Assembly (NCBI GenBank): GCA_025667525.1
Contig: CM046877.1
Location: 29,151,255-29,215,254, forward strand
Direction: 5' to 3'
Length of the DNA: 64,000 nucleotides
From: Glebionis coronaria
Lineage: Eukaryota > Streptophyta > Magnoliopsida > Asterales > Asteraceae
Positions 47,372 to 58,714 of the stretch are shown here, one piece after another; position 1 is the stretch's first letter, and every line of letters starts with the position of its first letter. The position numbers and the translations under genes are program-made. The notes beneath the pieces are model-generated. The model ran no database searches. It saw only the letters and a list, made by a program, of their open reading frames with translations, and was not told where the DNA came from.

Positions 47372-48620
47372 AATCCATTTTGATTCAGTTTTAGCTGCAC
47401 AACTTGAAGAGCGGGATAAGATGAAGGCTGATATTGAGTCACAAGTGGTGACTTCTTCTGAGAGTAATAAGGCTGGTAGTAATGATGATGAGAGCTCTGG
47501 TTCAAGTGTTATGATAATTGATGAACCAGAAAGACTGGAGTATGGGGAGGATGAATTGGCCAAGGAAAAGCTTAGGGAGTTAAAGATGCAGGTGGATTTT
47601 GACATGCCTGAACTCAGGGATATGTATTTTGAATTGGAAAATTCAGTTGCAGAAAATCCAGGTATGACTATCACTGGTCAAATTTGGGGATTGGAGATTT
47701 TCCTTAGGGTTAAGAAAGATTGCAAGGTGATTTTGAAACATATGGCTAGCAAGGTACTTTCTAAGCTGAAAAGGGATAGAAGAGAACTCTATAGCATGCT
47801 TCTTAGGTGTCATTAAGGAGGATGGACTTATGAGAGATTGAGGAAGCTTTCTTTTAAAGAATTAGAGTTTTATGCATATCCTATTTGGGATCGTGTTTGT
47901 GAAGAGAATACTTTGAGACTTCTTTCTGATGAAAGAAAGGAAGAAATTGTTGAGAATATGTAGATTCAAAGGGCTTCTATTATGCCAAGGCCAGTGAAGA
48001 AGGGATTTCCCATTGAATTTCTAGTATTTGATAGGTTGAATCTAAGTGAAGCTGTGATCAGAAGAAGTTTAAAGATTATACCATTGGATGCTTCAGATTT
48101 GACATACGTGTTACCTTTAGATTTCAGAAACCCAATAATTACATATGAAGAAGATGCAAGTGGTTTCTGGGTGATCACCAGGGCTGGTGGCCAGGTACAC
48201 ACTTTTACAACTTTGATTTCTTTATTTCCAAGCGTGGATAGAGAAGACTTGGTAGACTTGTGGAAGTTAATGAAGGCCAAGTATGAAGCTGAAGCTCCCA
48301 CTTCAGTCAATGGAATAAGGATCTGGACTACATTCAAAATAATGATTGAACCAGATGAAGCTGATCCAATTTGGATGGATCTGGATGCTATTAGTGGTTT
48401 AAATTGGCGTATATACTCAGCTGCTGGTGTATATCATCTTAGTACATCAAAATTTTCAGAATATCTTTTGGGTGATGCTGAATATCCTATGTCACAAATT
48501 TTTTGAAGTTGATGGTGTCTACACAGTTGAAGGTTGATTATAGTAGTGATGTTAGAAAGGATTTAGTTAGATTTGTTTATTATCTAATTAAGAAATAGTT
48601 TGTATTTGTAAGAATCCTCC
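47372..48620 (+). pseudogene. Env-like third ORF, C-terminal part, plus strand (element E3)
   Basis: The plus strand encodes the C-terminal two thirds of the same env-like family, starting abruptly at HFDSVLAAQLEE and running through SSVMIIDEPERLEYGEDE, LKRDRRELYSMLLRCH and EEDASGFWVI to a stop at 48506. TAA (about 47814) and TAG (about 47961) interrupt the frame. The sequence differs clearly from E1 and E2, so it comes from another subfamily, and it lies in opposite orientation. Confidence 0.75.
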
Positions 48621-48670
48621 TTAACTTAGTTTTTATTCTGAAACTTGATTACTAGATTAGATATCAAGTT

Positions 48671-48681
48671 TGGGGGAGGAT
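48671..48681 (+). other. Polypurine tract of E3
   Basis: TGGGGGAGGAT immediately precedes the LTR start TGTTGGG, as required for plus-strand priming in LTR retrotransposons. Confidence 0.75.
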
Positions 48682-49185
48682 TGTTGGGAATAAAAATCGC
48701 TAAGTCACTAAGACGCTGATAAGAAGAACTTGAACGCTGACAAGAGCAAAAGAGGCGCTGATAAATGGGCACTGACAAGACATAATTGAAGCACCGACAA
48801 GAAGAAGTTCAACCACTAATAGGATACTTAGTCTACGAGCTTTATAATTCTAGTAAAGATATGTTTGACATTGTATTTTCTATATTTATCTTTACCTAGA
48901 ATAGTTGATACGTAGATTATTGTACAAGGCTCCTTAGTCTATAAAAGGAGGCCTTAGGGTTCTTAGTTAATTAACGTTATACACATCTCTTACTTTCATT
49001 GTATGCAAGTTCGATTATCAATCAAAGTGAAAGTTTGGGTTATCTTGTTTTGCTTTGTTATTTGTTATAAGTGTTAAATTCCGCATAACACTTAGATTGT
49101 TGCAATACAAAAAGTTTCTCTAAGTATTAATCTTGATTCAATCTCGTTTAATACAAAGCTAATCGATCTAAGTTTGGGATCAACA
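48682..49185 (+). mobile_element. Sirevirus-like LTR-c (3' LTR of plus-strand element E3)
   Basis: 504 bp with termini TGTTGGGAATAAAAATC and GTTTGGGATCAACA, related to but diverged from LTR-a and LTR-b and in the opposite orientation. It carries about six ACGCTGAYAAG or related words at 48710-48810. The right flank (TAGAT) does not match the left flank of LTR-a (GAACC). Confidence 0.85.
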
Positions 49186-50149
49186 TAGATGGGTGACCTC
49201 TAACTGATAAGCTGGGTGGAGGGATCAGCTTCAATGTGAAGGATGTAGAGCACACATCCCATTCATCTGATAAATTGTAACTGATAAACTAGGATGCACC
49301 CATACGCCCCGCTGATAATACTGATAAATGGCAAAGTTGAAATAAAAGGGACGCTGCGAGAAATCACTCCCCCGTAGAGGAGTCATGACACTGGTGCCTC
49401 AAATTTCATGGTTACGGTACCTCCGTAACTAGATATAACTTGTCATGCACGTATATAAAGCTCATATAATTTAACGTAGTTATCAAGGTAATTAATGTAA
49501 AGTTCATAATGTAAACTGGGGAAAACATTTGGCTGCAGACGAGGAATCCTAATCATGCATAGGAAAGGAAGTCCATACTGAAGGACGGGAAATCCGTACC
49601 TTGTGTCTAGTAACTGACTGTAAAGAAAAATAGAATAAACTCCTACTCCGACTTCACAAAAGCTACATGAATAAAGGATGTGAATGAGTTGTCGGATTAC
49701 AGTTTATTTTTACTGATCTTTAATTTTCTTAACTTGTTTTACATGTTCTTGAATAAATTAATTTTTCGTGTATAAGCTGATAACTCTGACTCTTCTTAAG
49801 TATTTCTAAATAGCGTATTTCCTGTACTCTTGATTAGTGTATAACATGTATCCTCGTATTATTATTATACTCTTATAAGTAACCAGCTAAAAAAGAAAGT
49901 TTCCTAAAATAGAAATTTCCCAAAATGATTTAATAAATGCTTTTATGGAGAATTAATCATATAATTATTATCAAGTATCAAATGAATAAATTAATATAAC
50001 ATGGTTAATTTAATAACTGTTAATTAAGTTAAATTAAAATGATTTATAACTTAATTAATTTATTAAAATAATTTAATTAAAAGCTTGATAAATAAAAATG
50101 CTAAACCATAATCTCTTGTTATAAAATCCGTGTTCCCGCACCCGAGCCT

Positions 50150-50169
50150 ACCGAGATATAAATCTCGGT
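50150..50169. repeat. Hairpin ACCGAGAT-ATAA-ATCTCGGT in LTR-1
   Basis: Perfect 8-bp arms with a 4-base loop. It is one of four hairpins of the ACCGAGA type in the two long LTRs. Confidence 0.8.
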
Positions 50170-50360
50170 CGTACAACAAAATAACTAAATCCTCTCCAAC
50201 AGCCAGTGGCTGTTGGTTTAAGCCGGTGGCCAGCAGCCCTGATTGCTGTCTGGTTGTCGCTGATTGGCCACGGTTCCCACTGGTCGCCCAGTGTTCCCCC
50301 CTGCCGAGTACCAAAACCCACCGACCTAGTTTCGGTTCCCCCTACTGTAGGTAAGTACCC

Positions 50361-50384
50361 ACCGAGAGCCTTTAGGCTCTCGGG
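50361..50384. repeat. Hairpin CCGAGAGCC-TTTA-GGCTCTCGG in LTR-1
   Basis: Perfect 9-bp arms with a TTTA loop, and the same CCGAGA core as the neighbouring hairpin. Confidence 0.8.
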
Positions 50385-51072
50385 TTCCTACTGCTCATGT
50401 CCAACTCCCCCCGTCACATAACAAACACTCCCTGCTGATCTTTGTTTGTTGTCGTCTTCACAAAAACCCATCATTTTTGTTGATTAAAACATGTTTAGAT
50501 TCACAAACATCATGTGTTCTTTATTATACGGAAATATATTTGCGATTCAAAGGATTCAAGAGAAGAGGGTTTGAAACCGTTCATGTTATAATCTAAGGGA
50601 AAACAACACACGAACGGAACACTACAAACTCAATCCATCTCCCTTTTCCTTTGGTTTCAGCCGGCGACACCCCACAAACAAAACCCTAATTAGTTTTCCT
50701 TTGTTTTTCATAAAATGAGAAAAGGGTAAAACCCCTGGTGATTTGTTTTCAAGTGAACTGGGCTCAAAGCCCACCTCTCTTTCCTTTGATTCCAGCTGCG
50801 GTCCAAAAGAAACACAAACACTAGTGTGTTTTAGTTTTCGAGTTTTAAAAGAACTCGTGTGTTATTATTTCTCGTGTATTTCTCGTGAGTTCGTGTCTTA
50901 ATTTCTGTAATTATTCTGACTTGTATTATTTATTTTACTGAATAAATAATGCATAGTAAATACTTGGATATATAATATTCTTTATTATTCTGAACAATTA
51001 ATCTACGTAACGTTTCATTAAATCTGTGTCTGCCTGTAATTAATGTTTATGGATTTTAAAGCGGGTTTTACA

Positions 51073-52226
51073 CACAAGTTCAACTCTTTTGACCTATTGG
51101 AAATAATGAAACGACGTGACACTAAATTACGAATTACATATTCACCTGGATGTTTGAGGCGTCTATGCCACGTAGAATGACTACAAGACAACAAAGCAAA
51201 TGGATTTGAGGATGGTTGGTGGGTAACAGGATAAAGGTCACCGGTGCTATCACACCGGAGAAGAAACTGACCCATTTGGTAATACTTTATAGAAAAACCA
51301 AACGCGTCAAATTCAATTGAAACATTATTGTCTTTGTAAATCGATGAACATAAATTAAGTTTTTGATTATATTAGGAATTACAAGGATGTTATTTAAATA
51401 TAAACGTTTATGAGGTGTCAACAAAGAGCTATGTCCCATATTGGTGACGGGTATAGATTGACCATTACCAACAAATATAGACGGATACATGCTTTGATTA
51501 CTAAGGGATGTGAGTATACATGTGTTGTCCGCAAGATGCGAGGATGCTCCCATGTCCATATGCCAGTTTGAATCCCGATGAGTCATGGTATGTAGTGCGT
51601 GTGAAAACTCAAGAGCACAAGAAACCTGAGCAGGATACATTGGTACTCCATAAGATGGAATAGTAGCCGATCGATAGAAGTTATGATGGGCATGTGGTGC
51701 ATGGGATTGGATAGCAGCGACTTGGGCCAAATAAGTAGGTAACTGGGCTGGTGCAACGTAGCTTGCGTATACAGGAACATGGGTTGAAGCTATCTACTGT
51801 TGGGCTGGACCAAATAATTGGACCATTCTATTATTCAACATAACTAGACCATTCATCATTATGATGATTAAATGCAAAACAAATTGGAGAAAACAATAAA
51901 AGGCAGCGAGTAATATCAAAAGTAGCAAACAATATCCAAAAGTCAACTGATAGAACCAACGATGCAAGGATAATAATTAGTAGCAAGTATCAATTAAATA
52001 GCAAAAGTTAATGCAAACAATGATGGAGAATAAATGGTAGCAGCAATTAAATAGCAAGCATTTACGCAAAGAAAAATTCGTGTGGCATTTAGAGTGATTA
52101 TTGGGTGAGTGGTTTTGGTGGTGGGTATTTGAGGCTGTGATACCATATAGAATTGGTGAATCTCCCGTATCTTTATTCATGTGAAAGCCAACCTTTAAAT
52201 ACAAGAAATATTCTGCATAGAGAATG
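51073..52226 (-). pseudogene. Copia element C1: leader, protease and GAG_pre-integrase fragment
   Basis: Minus strand. After the LTR comes a primer-binding site (TGGTATCACAGCC, 52145-52133), then a much shortened gag remnant and a frame (51730-51287) with the protease segment NWHMDMGASSHLAD. The catalytic Asp is kept but the usual DTG reads DMG. A second frame (51275-51073) holds TWHRRLKHPGEYV, the GAG_pre-integrase zinc finger. The reading stops at SKELNLC, where LTR-1 is inserted. Integrase, RT and RNase H are absent. It belongs to a short-LTR Copia lineage unlike the Sireviruses to its left. Confidence 0.75.
52133..52145 (-). other. Primer-binding site (initiator tRNA-Met type) of Copia C1
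   Basis: The minus strand reads TGGTATCACAGCC, one mismatch from the TGGTATCAGAGC typical of plant Copia elements. Confidence 0.7.
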
Positions 52227-54205
52227 TGTAACACCCCATTTGGATAAATGGACCATTACGTAGTAATTATGGCGTATCATCAAAGCATGCAAGGAAATAT
52301 GTACTAAACATATATGACCAAAAGGGAAAATCGGAATCAAACATCGGTTCCCAAACATAAGACCAAAACATAAATAAAGTAAATGAAATAGGAAGGACAA
52401 AACAAGTGTCCAAGCAACCATAAGTATATGAAGGCAAAAGGAGAAGAAGTCTATGTAGCTTCCATCCTATGCACGTCCCCCAAATGCTCAAGTCTGTCCT
52501 TGGGTACCTACTGTTTTGGGACATGGAAAGGAAAGTAACGGTTGAGCAATATGCTCAGTGAACGGATATGTAACATAGTATGAATGACATAACATAACAA
52601 AGACTAATTAGCAGCGGAAATATATATGTCTTGAAAAACCTGGTACATGTTTATAAAACTGGTTTATAGTTTGAAAAGCTTATGATTAACTTATGAAAAC
52701 TGTATTTTAAATTTATTCAAGAGCCCATATAGGTCATGAGGTACCGACGTGCATGAATACTTAGAGGGGTGACCTCATCATGCAATTAGAGGGGATGCCT
52801 CTAATTATACTGGTATGGGTAGGAGGGATCAACTCATTGTGAATGATGCAAGGCAAACACCACATTCACCATGAAAATCTTGTAAAACCATGTAACTAAA
52901 ATGCACCCATACGCCCCACATGATAATATAAATAATAAATGGCCAAAACTAAAAGGGACGTCATGAGCAATCACTCCGACGTAGGGAAGTCATAACACCG
53001 GTGCCTCTAGTGTTATGGTTATGGTACCTCCATAACTAGATGACATTTCATGCATGTATATGGCTTAGGCATTTAAAACTAAGCATAACCTATCCAAAAC
53101 GTTTAGAACAAATACTTGGGGAAAACAGTTGGCTGCAAATTGGGAATACTAATAAGGAAAGAGAGTGTCCATACTGAAGGACGGAATATACGTACCTTAT
53201 GTACAGTGAACGATGAAAGATGAAAAGATGGAAAGTCCTACTCCGACTTCACAAGTGTTACATACATAAAGGAAGTCGATTTTACTTGTACATACTTGTT
53301 AATTAGTTTACTTGACGTGTTCATACTTATTATACTTGTTCTTGTCTTGTCTTATTATTTCATGTTTTAATCATGTGCTTCTTATAGTTTCATGTGTTTT
53401 AGTTTCATGTACTTCATGTTCTAATGTGTTATAGTACTTGTCATAACACAATGAGTAACTTTCTAAAAATAGCAGGTTTCTATATATAGTAACTTTCCAA
53501 AAGTAGCAAGTTTCCATATTTAGCATGTTGCTATAAATAATATATTACCATAAATAATAATAGGCTTCTTAAATAATAAAATGACATAACATATAGTTTT
53601 AATAAGCTTATAATATGTCTTCTATAATTATATTGTAAGTTTAATAATGACTAAATACTTAGTCTAAACTTATAATTATTAATTAATAATAAGATTACAT
53701 GATATCATATGCATTTATTTAATTAATAATAATCCATGATTTAATAATTAAACTTTACCTTAAAAGATATAAATTAATTAAGCTAAGTTTTAATTAATTT
53801 ACTGTACATGAATAATTAAATTAATAATTATTTAATCATAACCTTTATTTAAATAAAATGACATAATTAACCATGATTTTATTTAAATACATTATCCTAA
53901 TTCAGGAATATTAATTAGTCTAATTAACTATGTATTAATTAAACTAATAAAATAAAAAAATGCATGTTCATAAGTTTAGCCAAACACCCCCTTAATTGTC
54001 TTAAACCCAAAACCAAACAGCCCCTTATCTACCTTACATCCTGTCAGTGGTTTTTTAGCTACCAGTAGTGGCTTAGTTGACACTGCCTTGACTCCCTAAC
54101 CCCTGGCCTGCACACACTACCCACTCTTTTGTTATTATTCCCTACTGCTTGGTTACACCTTCCCACTGTTTTTGTAAGATACCCCATGCTATGTAATATT
54201 TACCC

Positions 54206-54229
54206 ACCGAGACACATGGGTGTCTCGGT
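54206..54229. repeat. Hairpin ACCGAGACAC-ATGG-GTGTCTCGGT in LTR-2
   Basis: Perfect 10-bp arms with a 4-base loop. The outer seven bases are the same as in the LTR-1 hairpins; the inner stem and loop differ. Confidence 0.85.
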
Positions 54230-54339
54230 TCCCACTGTTTTAACCAAAACCCCCTCGTGGGGATCGTTTGGGGTTGCCATCGTCCGACCAAAACCACCAC
54301 TGCCACCACTAGGGTTGCGGCTGGTGGCATTTAATCACC

Positions 54340-54363
54340 ACCGAGACCAAGGATTGTCTCGGT
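54340..54363. repeat. Hairpin ACCGAGAC-(8)-GTCTCGGT in LTR-2
   Basis: Perfect 8-bp arms with an 8-base loop (CAAGGATT). Confidence 0.8.
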
Positions 54364-55017
54364 TTTTTCATGTAAACTGACAACACGAATTAAGCCCACA
54401 GTCTTGTTGATTCCCATGTGTAAATAACATGTTTTTATTTCTTCTTTTCTTTTATGGATTTGTGAATAATACATAACTAATTAAAAGAAAACAAAAGATT
54501 CAAAGATTACCTAAACGTGTAGGGTTTTAGGATGGATTAAACGAATCACCAACCTTTGCTTGAATTAAAACACGCCTTTTCTTGTTTTCTTGGGGTTGAA
54601 AGTGACGGCACGAATATGGAAACAAAAGACTATCGTGGTGTCTGTTTTTGTGTTTAGGGTTTTTGTTTTAGTCGGCCCAGGTTTCTCCATATTGGCCTTG
54701 CCCCATTTCCTTGATTCTCTTTGGGCCCTTAACTGGCCATAACAAACACACACTACAAAATTCGTTTTCGATTCGTGTTGAATAAATTTATCTAGCGCGT
54801 TCGTATTTTTAAATGTGGTGAATTATTCTTGTAGTAATTTCACATGTTATACATAATATTAAGATACGTAATTACTTGTCTTGTTTAATTAATATACGTG
54901 ATAATCGTGTTAATGTTTGTGTCACGTGTCGTATTTTAATTTGTCGAAAAGTTTTAGTTTATACGCAGTTTCATGTAATTAATGTTCTAAGGATTTTAAA
55001 GCAGATTTTACAGAATG

Positions 55018-55123
55018 AATGCCCACTCATCTAGGCCTAATCCAATCTTTACAATAAATGAGAAAACTAACCACAAACCTTATCCATATAGGACAACTAA
55101 TAGATCTGTTATAATCAATCACA
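55018..55123 (-). mobile_element. Outer part of the Copia C1 LTR
   Basis: Joined to 52149-52226 across the solo LTR it gives a short LTR of under 200 bases starting TGTGATTG at 55123 on the minus strand and leading to TTTAAAGGTTGG and the primer-binding site. The exact outer end is a best guess. Confidence 0.4.
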
Positions 55124-55726
55124 AATTGTGATTCATTCGTCTGATAGCGTGGTTATTAGTGTCTGTTTTGAGTATTTCTAGTGTAGCATCTGTTTGGGAC
55201 TACATAATTTCTCTTGTATTTGTTGGATATCATCCATTTGAAGAATATTCTTATTAATCTTTTTGAGATAAAATCTTTTGATCTTGTTTTAACATATTGG
55301 ATTTATAATTTTCACAAACATGAACAAATCACACCACATGGACACAACTATCACACTAAATGATACAAAACGAGATGGTTTCTGGCCGAGCATTACCGCG
55401 AGAATTTTTTTACGTTGTTTTTGTTACGTTCTATTGTTTCGAAATTTTATGGACTTTTGTGGGTTTTACTATTTTTTATGGGCCTTATGATCAGATTTTT
55501 TGGCCAATGTTGCTACAGATTTAATTAGGATTGGCCATATATTTAAGCACATGAATGATATCTCTTTCATTTGTCAATGATAAGTTCGATTTTTTATTAT
55601 CAAAGTTTCAACTTCTGAAGTTTATTTGAGTGTATATGTATGTTCTTAGTTGATGAAAGTACAGTCACAAATGGTTGTTTTATGGAATTGCCTCGAAACT
55701 TTGTATGAGTGATAGTTACACATGTT
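55124..55726. other. Spacer
   Basis: No gene or well-defined repeat was seen. Confidence 0.4.
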
Positions 55727-56296
55727 TCAATTATGGATAGTTTTCAGTCCTGCATTCAGTGTTGTTGTTTTGATCACCTTGTTGTTTGTACTTGCTAGTG
55801 TAGGATGTTGAGTGGTTGTGGAAGATGTTGTGCTTGATGAACGGGAGAGGGAATTAGCGCTAAGGGTTTTTGGTTTAGGATGTTGTCTAGGATGAAGTAT
55901 AAATGTACCTTTTGCTTCCGCGGCCAAATCGGAATTCGAAAATATGTTTTGTACCTTCAATTTATCTTAAAGAGGGTAGAACTTGGAGTATCCCTATTTT
56001 CGAGTTTGCCAGTAGTTCATTGTTGTCTGTTTTAATTGCATGGACTTCCGGGTTGAAGCATGTCATGTTTATAGTAGCTGTGTCGTCACTTTGATTACTT
56101 TAAAAGAGTAGCTGCAAGAAAGGGATATTTGTTTATCCTGATTAACTGTAGGAATTGTATAAATACTTAATTTTAGTGTTTTTGTTTCCTCTAATTAGTT
56201 GTTGGTTGTGGCCCATGGTCTTTGCATTGTGCGCCTGATGATTCTTGCATGACCTTCCGCTTGCAGGTTGAACACCTCTTGTAATAACCATGGTTT
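55727..56296 (-). pseudogene. Replication protein A large-subunit-like (RPA70) gene remnant
   Basis: Minus-strand fragments fit the C-terminal DNA-binding domain of RPA1-like proteins, which bind single-stranded DNA through OB folds. The zinc ribbon is at 56296-56212 (GYYKRCSTCKRKV then AQCKDHGPQP, a C-x2-C and C-x2-H pair). After an intron-like gap comes YSFKVI near 56130, then DDTATINMTCFNPEVHAI and TDNNELLANS (56095-55990), then EGTKHIFEFRFG (about 55960-55925). A Ser/Thr-rich tail ends at 55727. The frame changes between YSFKVI and DDTAT and twice more, with a stop before IEGTKHIF, so the gene is broken. Multicopy RPA-like genes are frequent in plants and some are carried by Helitrons. 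The first OB folds were not found in the window. Confidence 0.7.
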
Positions 56297-57859
56297 TGTT
56301 GTGTAAATTTTCAGGATGATAGCTTCTGTAGTAAACCGAATTTGCTACATAGTATGATTTCTAGTTAGAGACTTTCTTTTGTGAGAATGAGTTTGGTGGA
56401 TTTTTGAGTTATAACTCATAGGTCTGCGGATTTACTTCCAAGAGGGATGCCAATGAGAACATATTTTTCATTTTTTTTCCTTGTTCTTCGTGTCCATTAT
56501 TGGCATGGCTGGACATTAAGTGTAGGGATTGTCTAGAGTAAGCCTTTGTACCTGTAAATAAGTTACCGTGAAGGTATTTTGTAGATAGTTATGATCTGTA
56601 ATATATCATGTTTGTTTTTTAGGCTTTTCACATTGACTATTTGGTATCCTTCTGCGATGCTTTGATTCAGATAATAATACCTTGCTGGAGAGGCTCTCTT
56701 AGTTGCAACCTTGTTGTAAACCGAATATTATTAGTGCGTCGTATGAAACCAACATTATATGGTGTTGTATAGTCTGATAGAAAATCATGGATCCTTGAAG
56801 AAGAACAATAAGGATGTACAAACATTTTTCCAGTTATTTATGAAGTAAAACTCTACCAAAATCATAAAACATCCCTGATTGAAGGTGGGGAAACTCTTCA
56901 TATTCTTTCCCACTGTCTATCTTATGAAACTGCAAAACAAGTGGGGGTCGACTGTCGAGTAACAATTCTTGCATAGAAAAAAAAGCACAAATGCACATCC
57001 TATGCTCTTGCCCAATGTGAGAGTTTTATCAAAATCTCAGATATCAGGAACTTACCGAAGACTTCCCTTGCCAAATATACTTTCCAACACCGAAGACTTC
57101 CCTGAACTCAGTCAAATTTATATAGCAGATACGTACAATATGTCATTTAGAGAAGACAACCGAACTTACAACTTACATACATACATCTATAGAAAGGAAA
57201 GATAAGTGGCACATGTTCAGATTAAAGCAAGTATCTTGCACGCATATCATCCGTTTAGAATATAGTTAACTTGACCACAACAGCAGCGGAGGGAAAAGAG
57301 TGCCAACTGTTCCAGTAACCATCTAAAACTACCCCTGTAATTCATCCTGCGGCGGCTAGTTGTGCATCAGTTGTGGTGATTTGTCCTTGTCTTCTTTGAC
57401 CCCCTTGTAAAAATAATCAACCCAAAGATAATCACTACGACATGTCACTTGCAATGTACAAACTATGGAGGTGACTCAAACAATTATGGAATTACTTCTG
57501 TTAGAAAAAGAGGTATGCAAATGAGACGGGTCATTATTAGCGGTTGTGAAACAGGTGGCTTGTATGCTTATTCGCAAATTTTGACCCATTAGTAGTCAAA
57601 CAAAACCCATAATCAACCATTTCTGCATAAATTGATCAAAATATTTACCTGTGATCACTTTGAAAACACAACATTTGTGGTGAATCCTAATTGTTCAGAA
57701 AGAAAGTCTTATTGCAACACACCATAGATAAATCAAAGTTGTGTAACTTAAGCAGGTTCTGGTTGAAACAAATCAGACCAGGCTAGATCTTATTCACCAG
57801 CATACACTCTTTGTCCATATTTAGGGAAATTTTTATGGACTTATATTTATATAGTCGCG
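56297..57859. other. Spacer, possibly upstream part of the RPA-like remnant
   Basis: No exon could be assigned. A plus-strand frame at 56969-57205 contains a duplicated CCGAAGACTTCCCT but no recognisable domain. A perhaps decayed 5' region of the RPA-like gene could lie here. Confidence 0.35.
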
Positions 57860-58699
57860 TGTTAGGATCGAACTCGGGATTACGGGATTGCACACAATAC
57901 GTAAAGAGTTAATTTATTCATTAAATATATTTATTATATTTATTAAATTGAAGCGAAGCTTAACTAACGTTCGTTAAAATAATTAAGAGTTAAGTATAAA
58001 CGATCGTTATGGAATTAAATAGAAGAGAAAAGAAGAAAAAGGAAAAGTTCCGGAAACCCCTTGTGGGTGGGCCATAGCCGACGGCTACAAGGAAGAAAAA
58101 GGGAAAGGAAAGATTTTCTTTCCTAATTGGTTTATTACTTGGAGAATAAGATTTGCCAAGGACTATATAAACAATCCCATAGCCTTCATAATTTTAATCT
58201 CATTCTCTTTTTCTTTCTCCCTCCTGCGATCACATAACCAAACACACCTTAGGGTTTCGTTTGGTTTATGTGATTTGTTTGGTTTCTTTGTTTGATCAAC
58301 TCCAAAGGAAAAACACCTTTTTTAGGGTTCCTTTTATCCTTTGGTTTTGGTTTAGCAATATCTAGTCCTAGCCCCGCTCTAAGGTTGTTGGGTAGATATT
58401 CCAAAAAGCGTAGAAGCTCGGTTTACACGTGCTAGAATCACGGTTAGCTCGTTGTATTACGTGTGTACAAGAACATAATGTAGTCTTACTTTAGACTATA
58501 TCTTGGTGATGTTCGTCATAAACCCTAATTGGTGATTGCTCCGTTATCTTGTGGATCTTCGCTAGGATAAAGGTATGTAACCCTAAATCGATTAATTATA
58601 ATTGTGTTATTATTATGATCTTGTTAAATCGCTTCCGCTATGTGTGCTTTGATCTTATTTAGGGTTTTGTATAATTGTTATGAACTTCATAAACCTTCA
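57860..58699 (+). mobile_element. LTR of a Copia-like element (C2)
   Basis: 840 bp with termini TGTTAGGATCGAACTCGG and AACCTTCA, followed one base later by a primer-binding-site-like sequence. A TATA box lies at 58164-58172 and a leader-like pyrimidine-rich tract after it. No second LTR copy lies inside the window. Confidence 0.65.
58164..58172 (+). promoter_or_regulatory. TATA box of the C2 LTR
   Basis: TATATAAAC in the middle of the LTR, about 30 bases before C/T-rich sequence that would form the start of the transcript. Confidence 0.55.
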
Positions 58700-58700
58700 G

Positions 58701-58714
58701 TGGCATCGAGAGCC
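58701..58714 (+). other. Primer-binding site of C2
   Basis: TGGCATCGAGAGCC resembles TGGTATCAGAGCC (complement of initiator tRNA-Met) with one substitution and one extra base. It is correctly placed just inside the LTR end. Confidence 0.6.

Larger units (their letters stand above)
49186..51072 (-). mobile_element. Long Gypsy-type LTR (LTR-1), left part missing
   Basis: Collinear with LTR-2 at about 52760-55012: GGGTGACCTC, CACCCATACGCCCC, AGTCATRACACYGGTGCCTC, the ACCGAGA hairpins and the common end (GATTTTAAAGCRGRTTTTACA). It ends at 51072 inside the Copia GAG_pre-integrase coding sequence, just after the first cysteine of the zinc motif. About 530 bases at the left are absent, cut by LTR-c. 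The long length and TGTxACACCCC terminus of the family suggest a chromovirus (Tekay-like) Gypsy element, an inference. Minus orientation is favoured because a leader-like sequence with a splice-donor word lies on that strand in LTR-2. Confidence 0.7.
52227..55012 (-). mobile_element. Solo LTR of a Gypsy-type element (LTR-2), with 5-bp target duplication
   Basis: 2786 bp with termini TGTAACACCCC and TTTTACA, flanked by a perfect duplication GAATG (52222-52226 and 55013-55017). No internal retrotransposon sequence is attached, so it is a solo LTR from intra-element recombination. It interrupts the short LTR of Copia C1. It carries two perfect ACCGAGA hairpins. The terminus style fits long-LTR chromoviruses. 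On the minus strand a leader-like run with a GTAATC donor word near 54510 suggests minus orientation, which is not certain. Confidence 0.88.
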
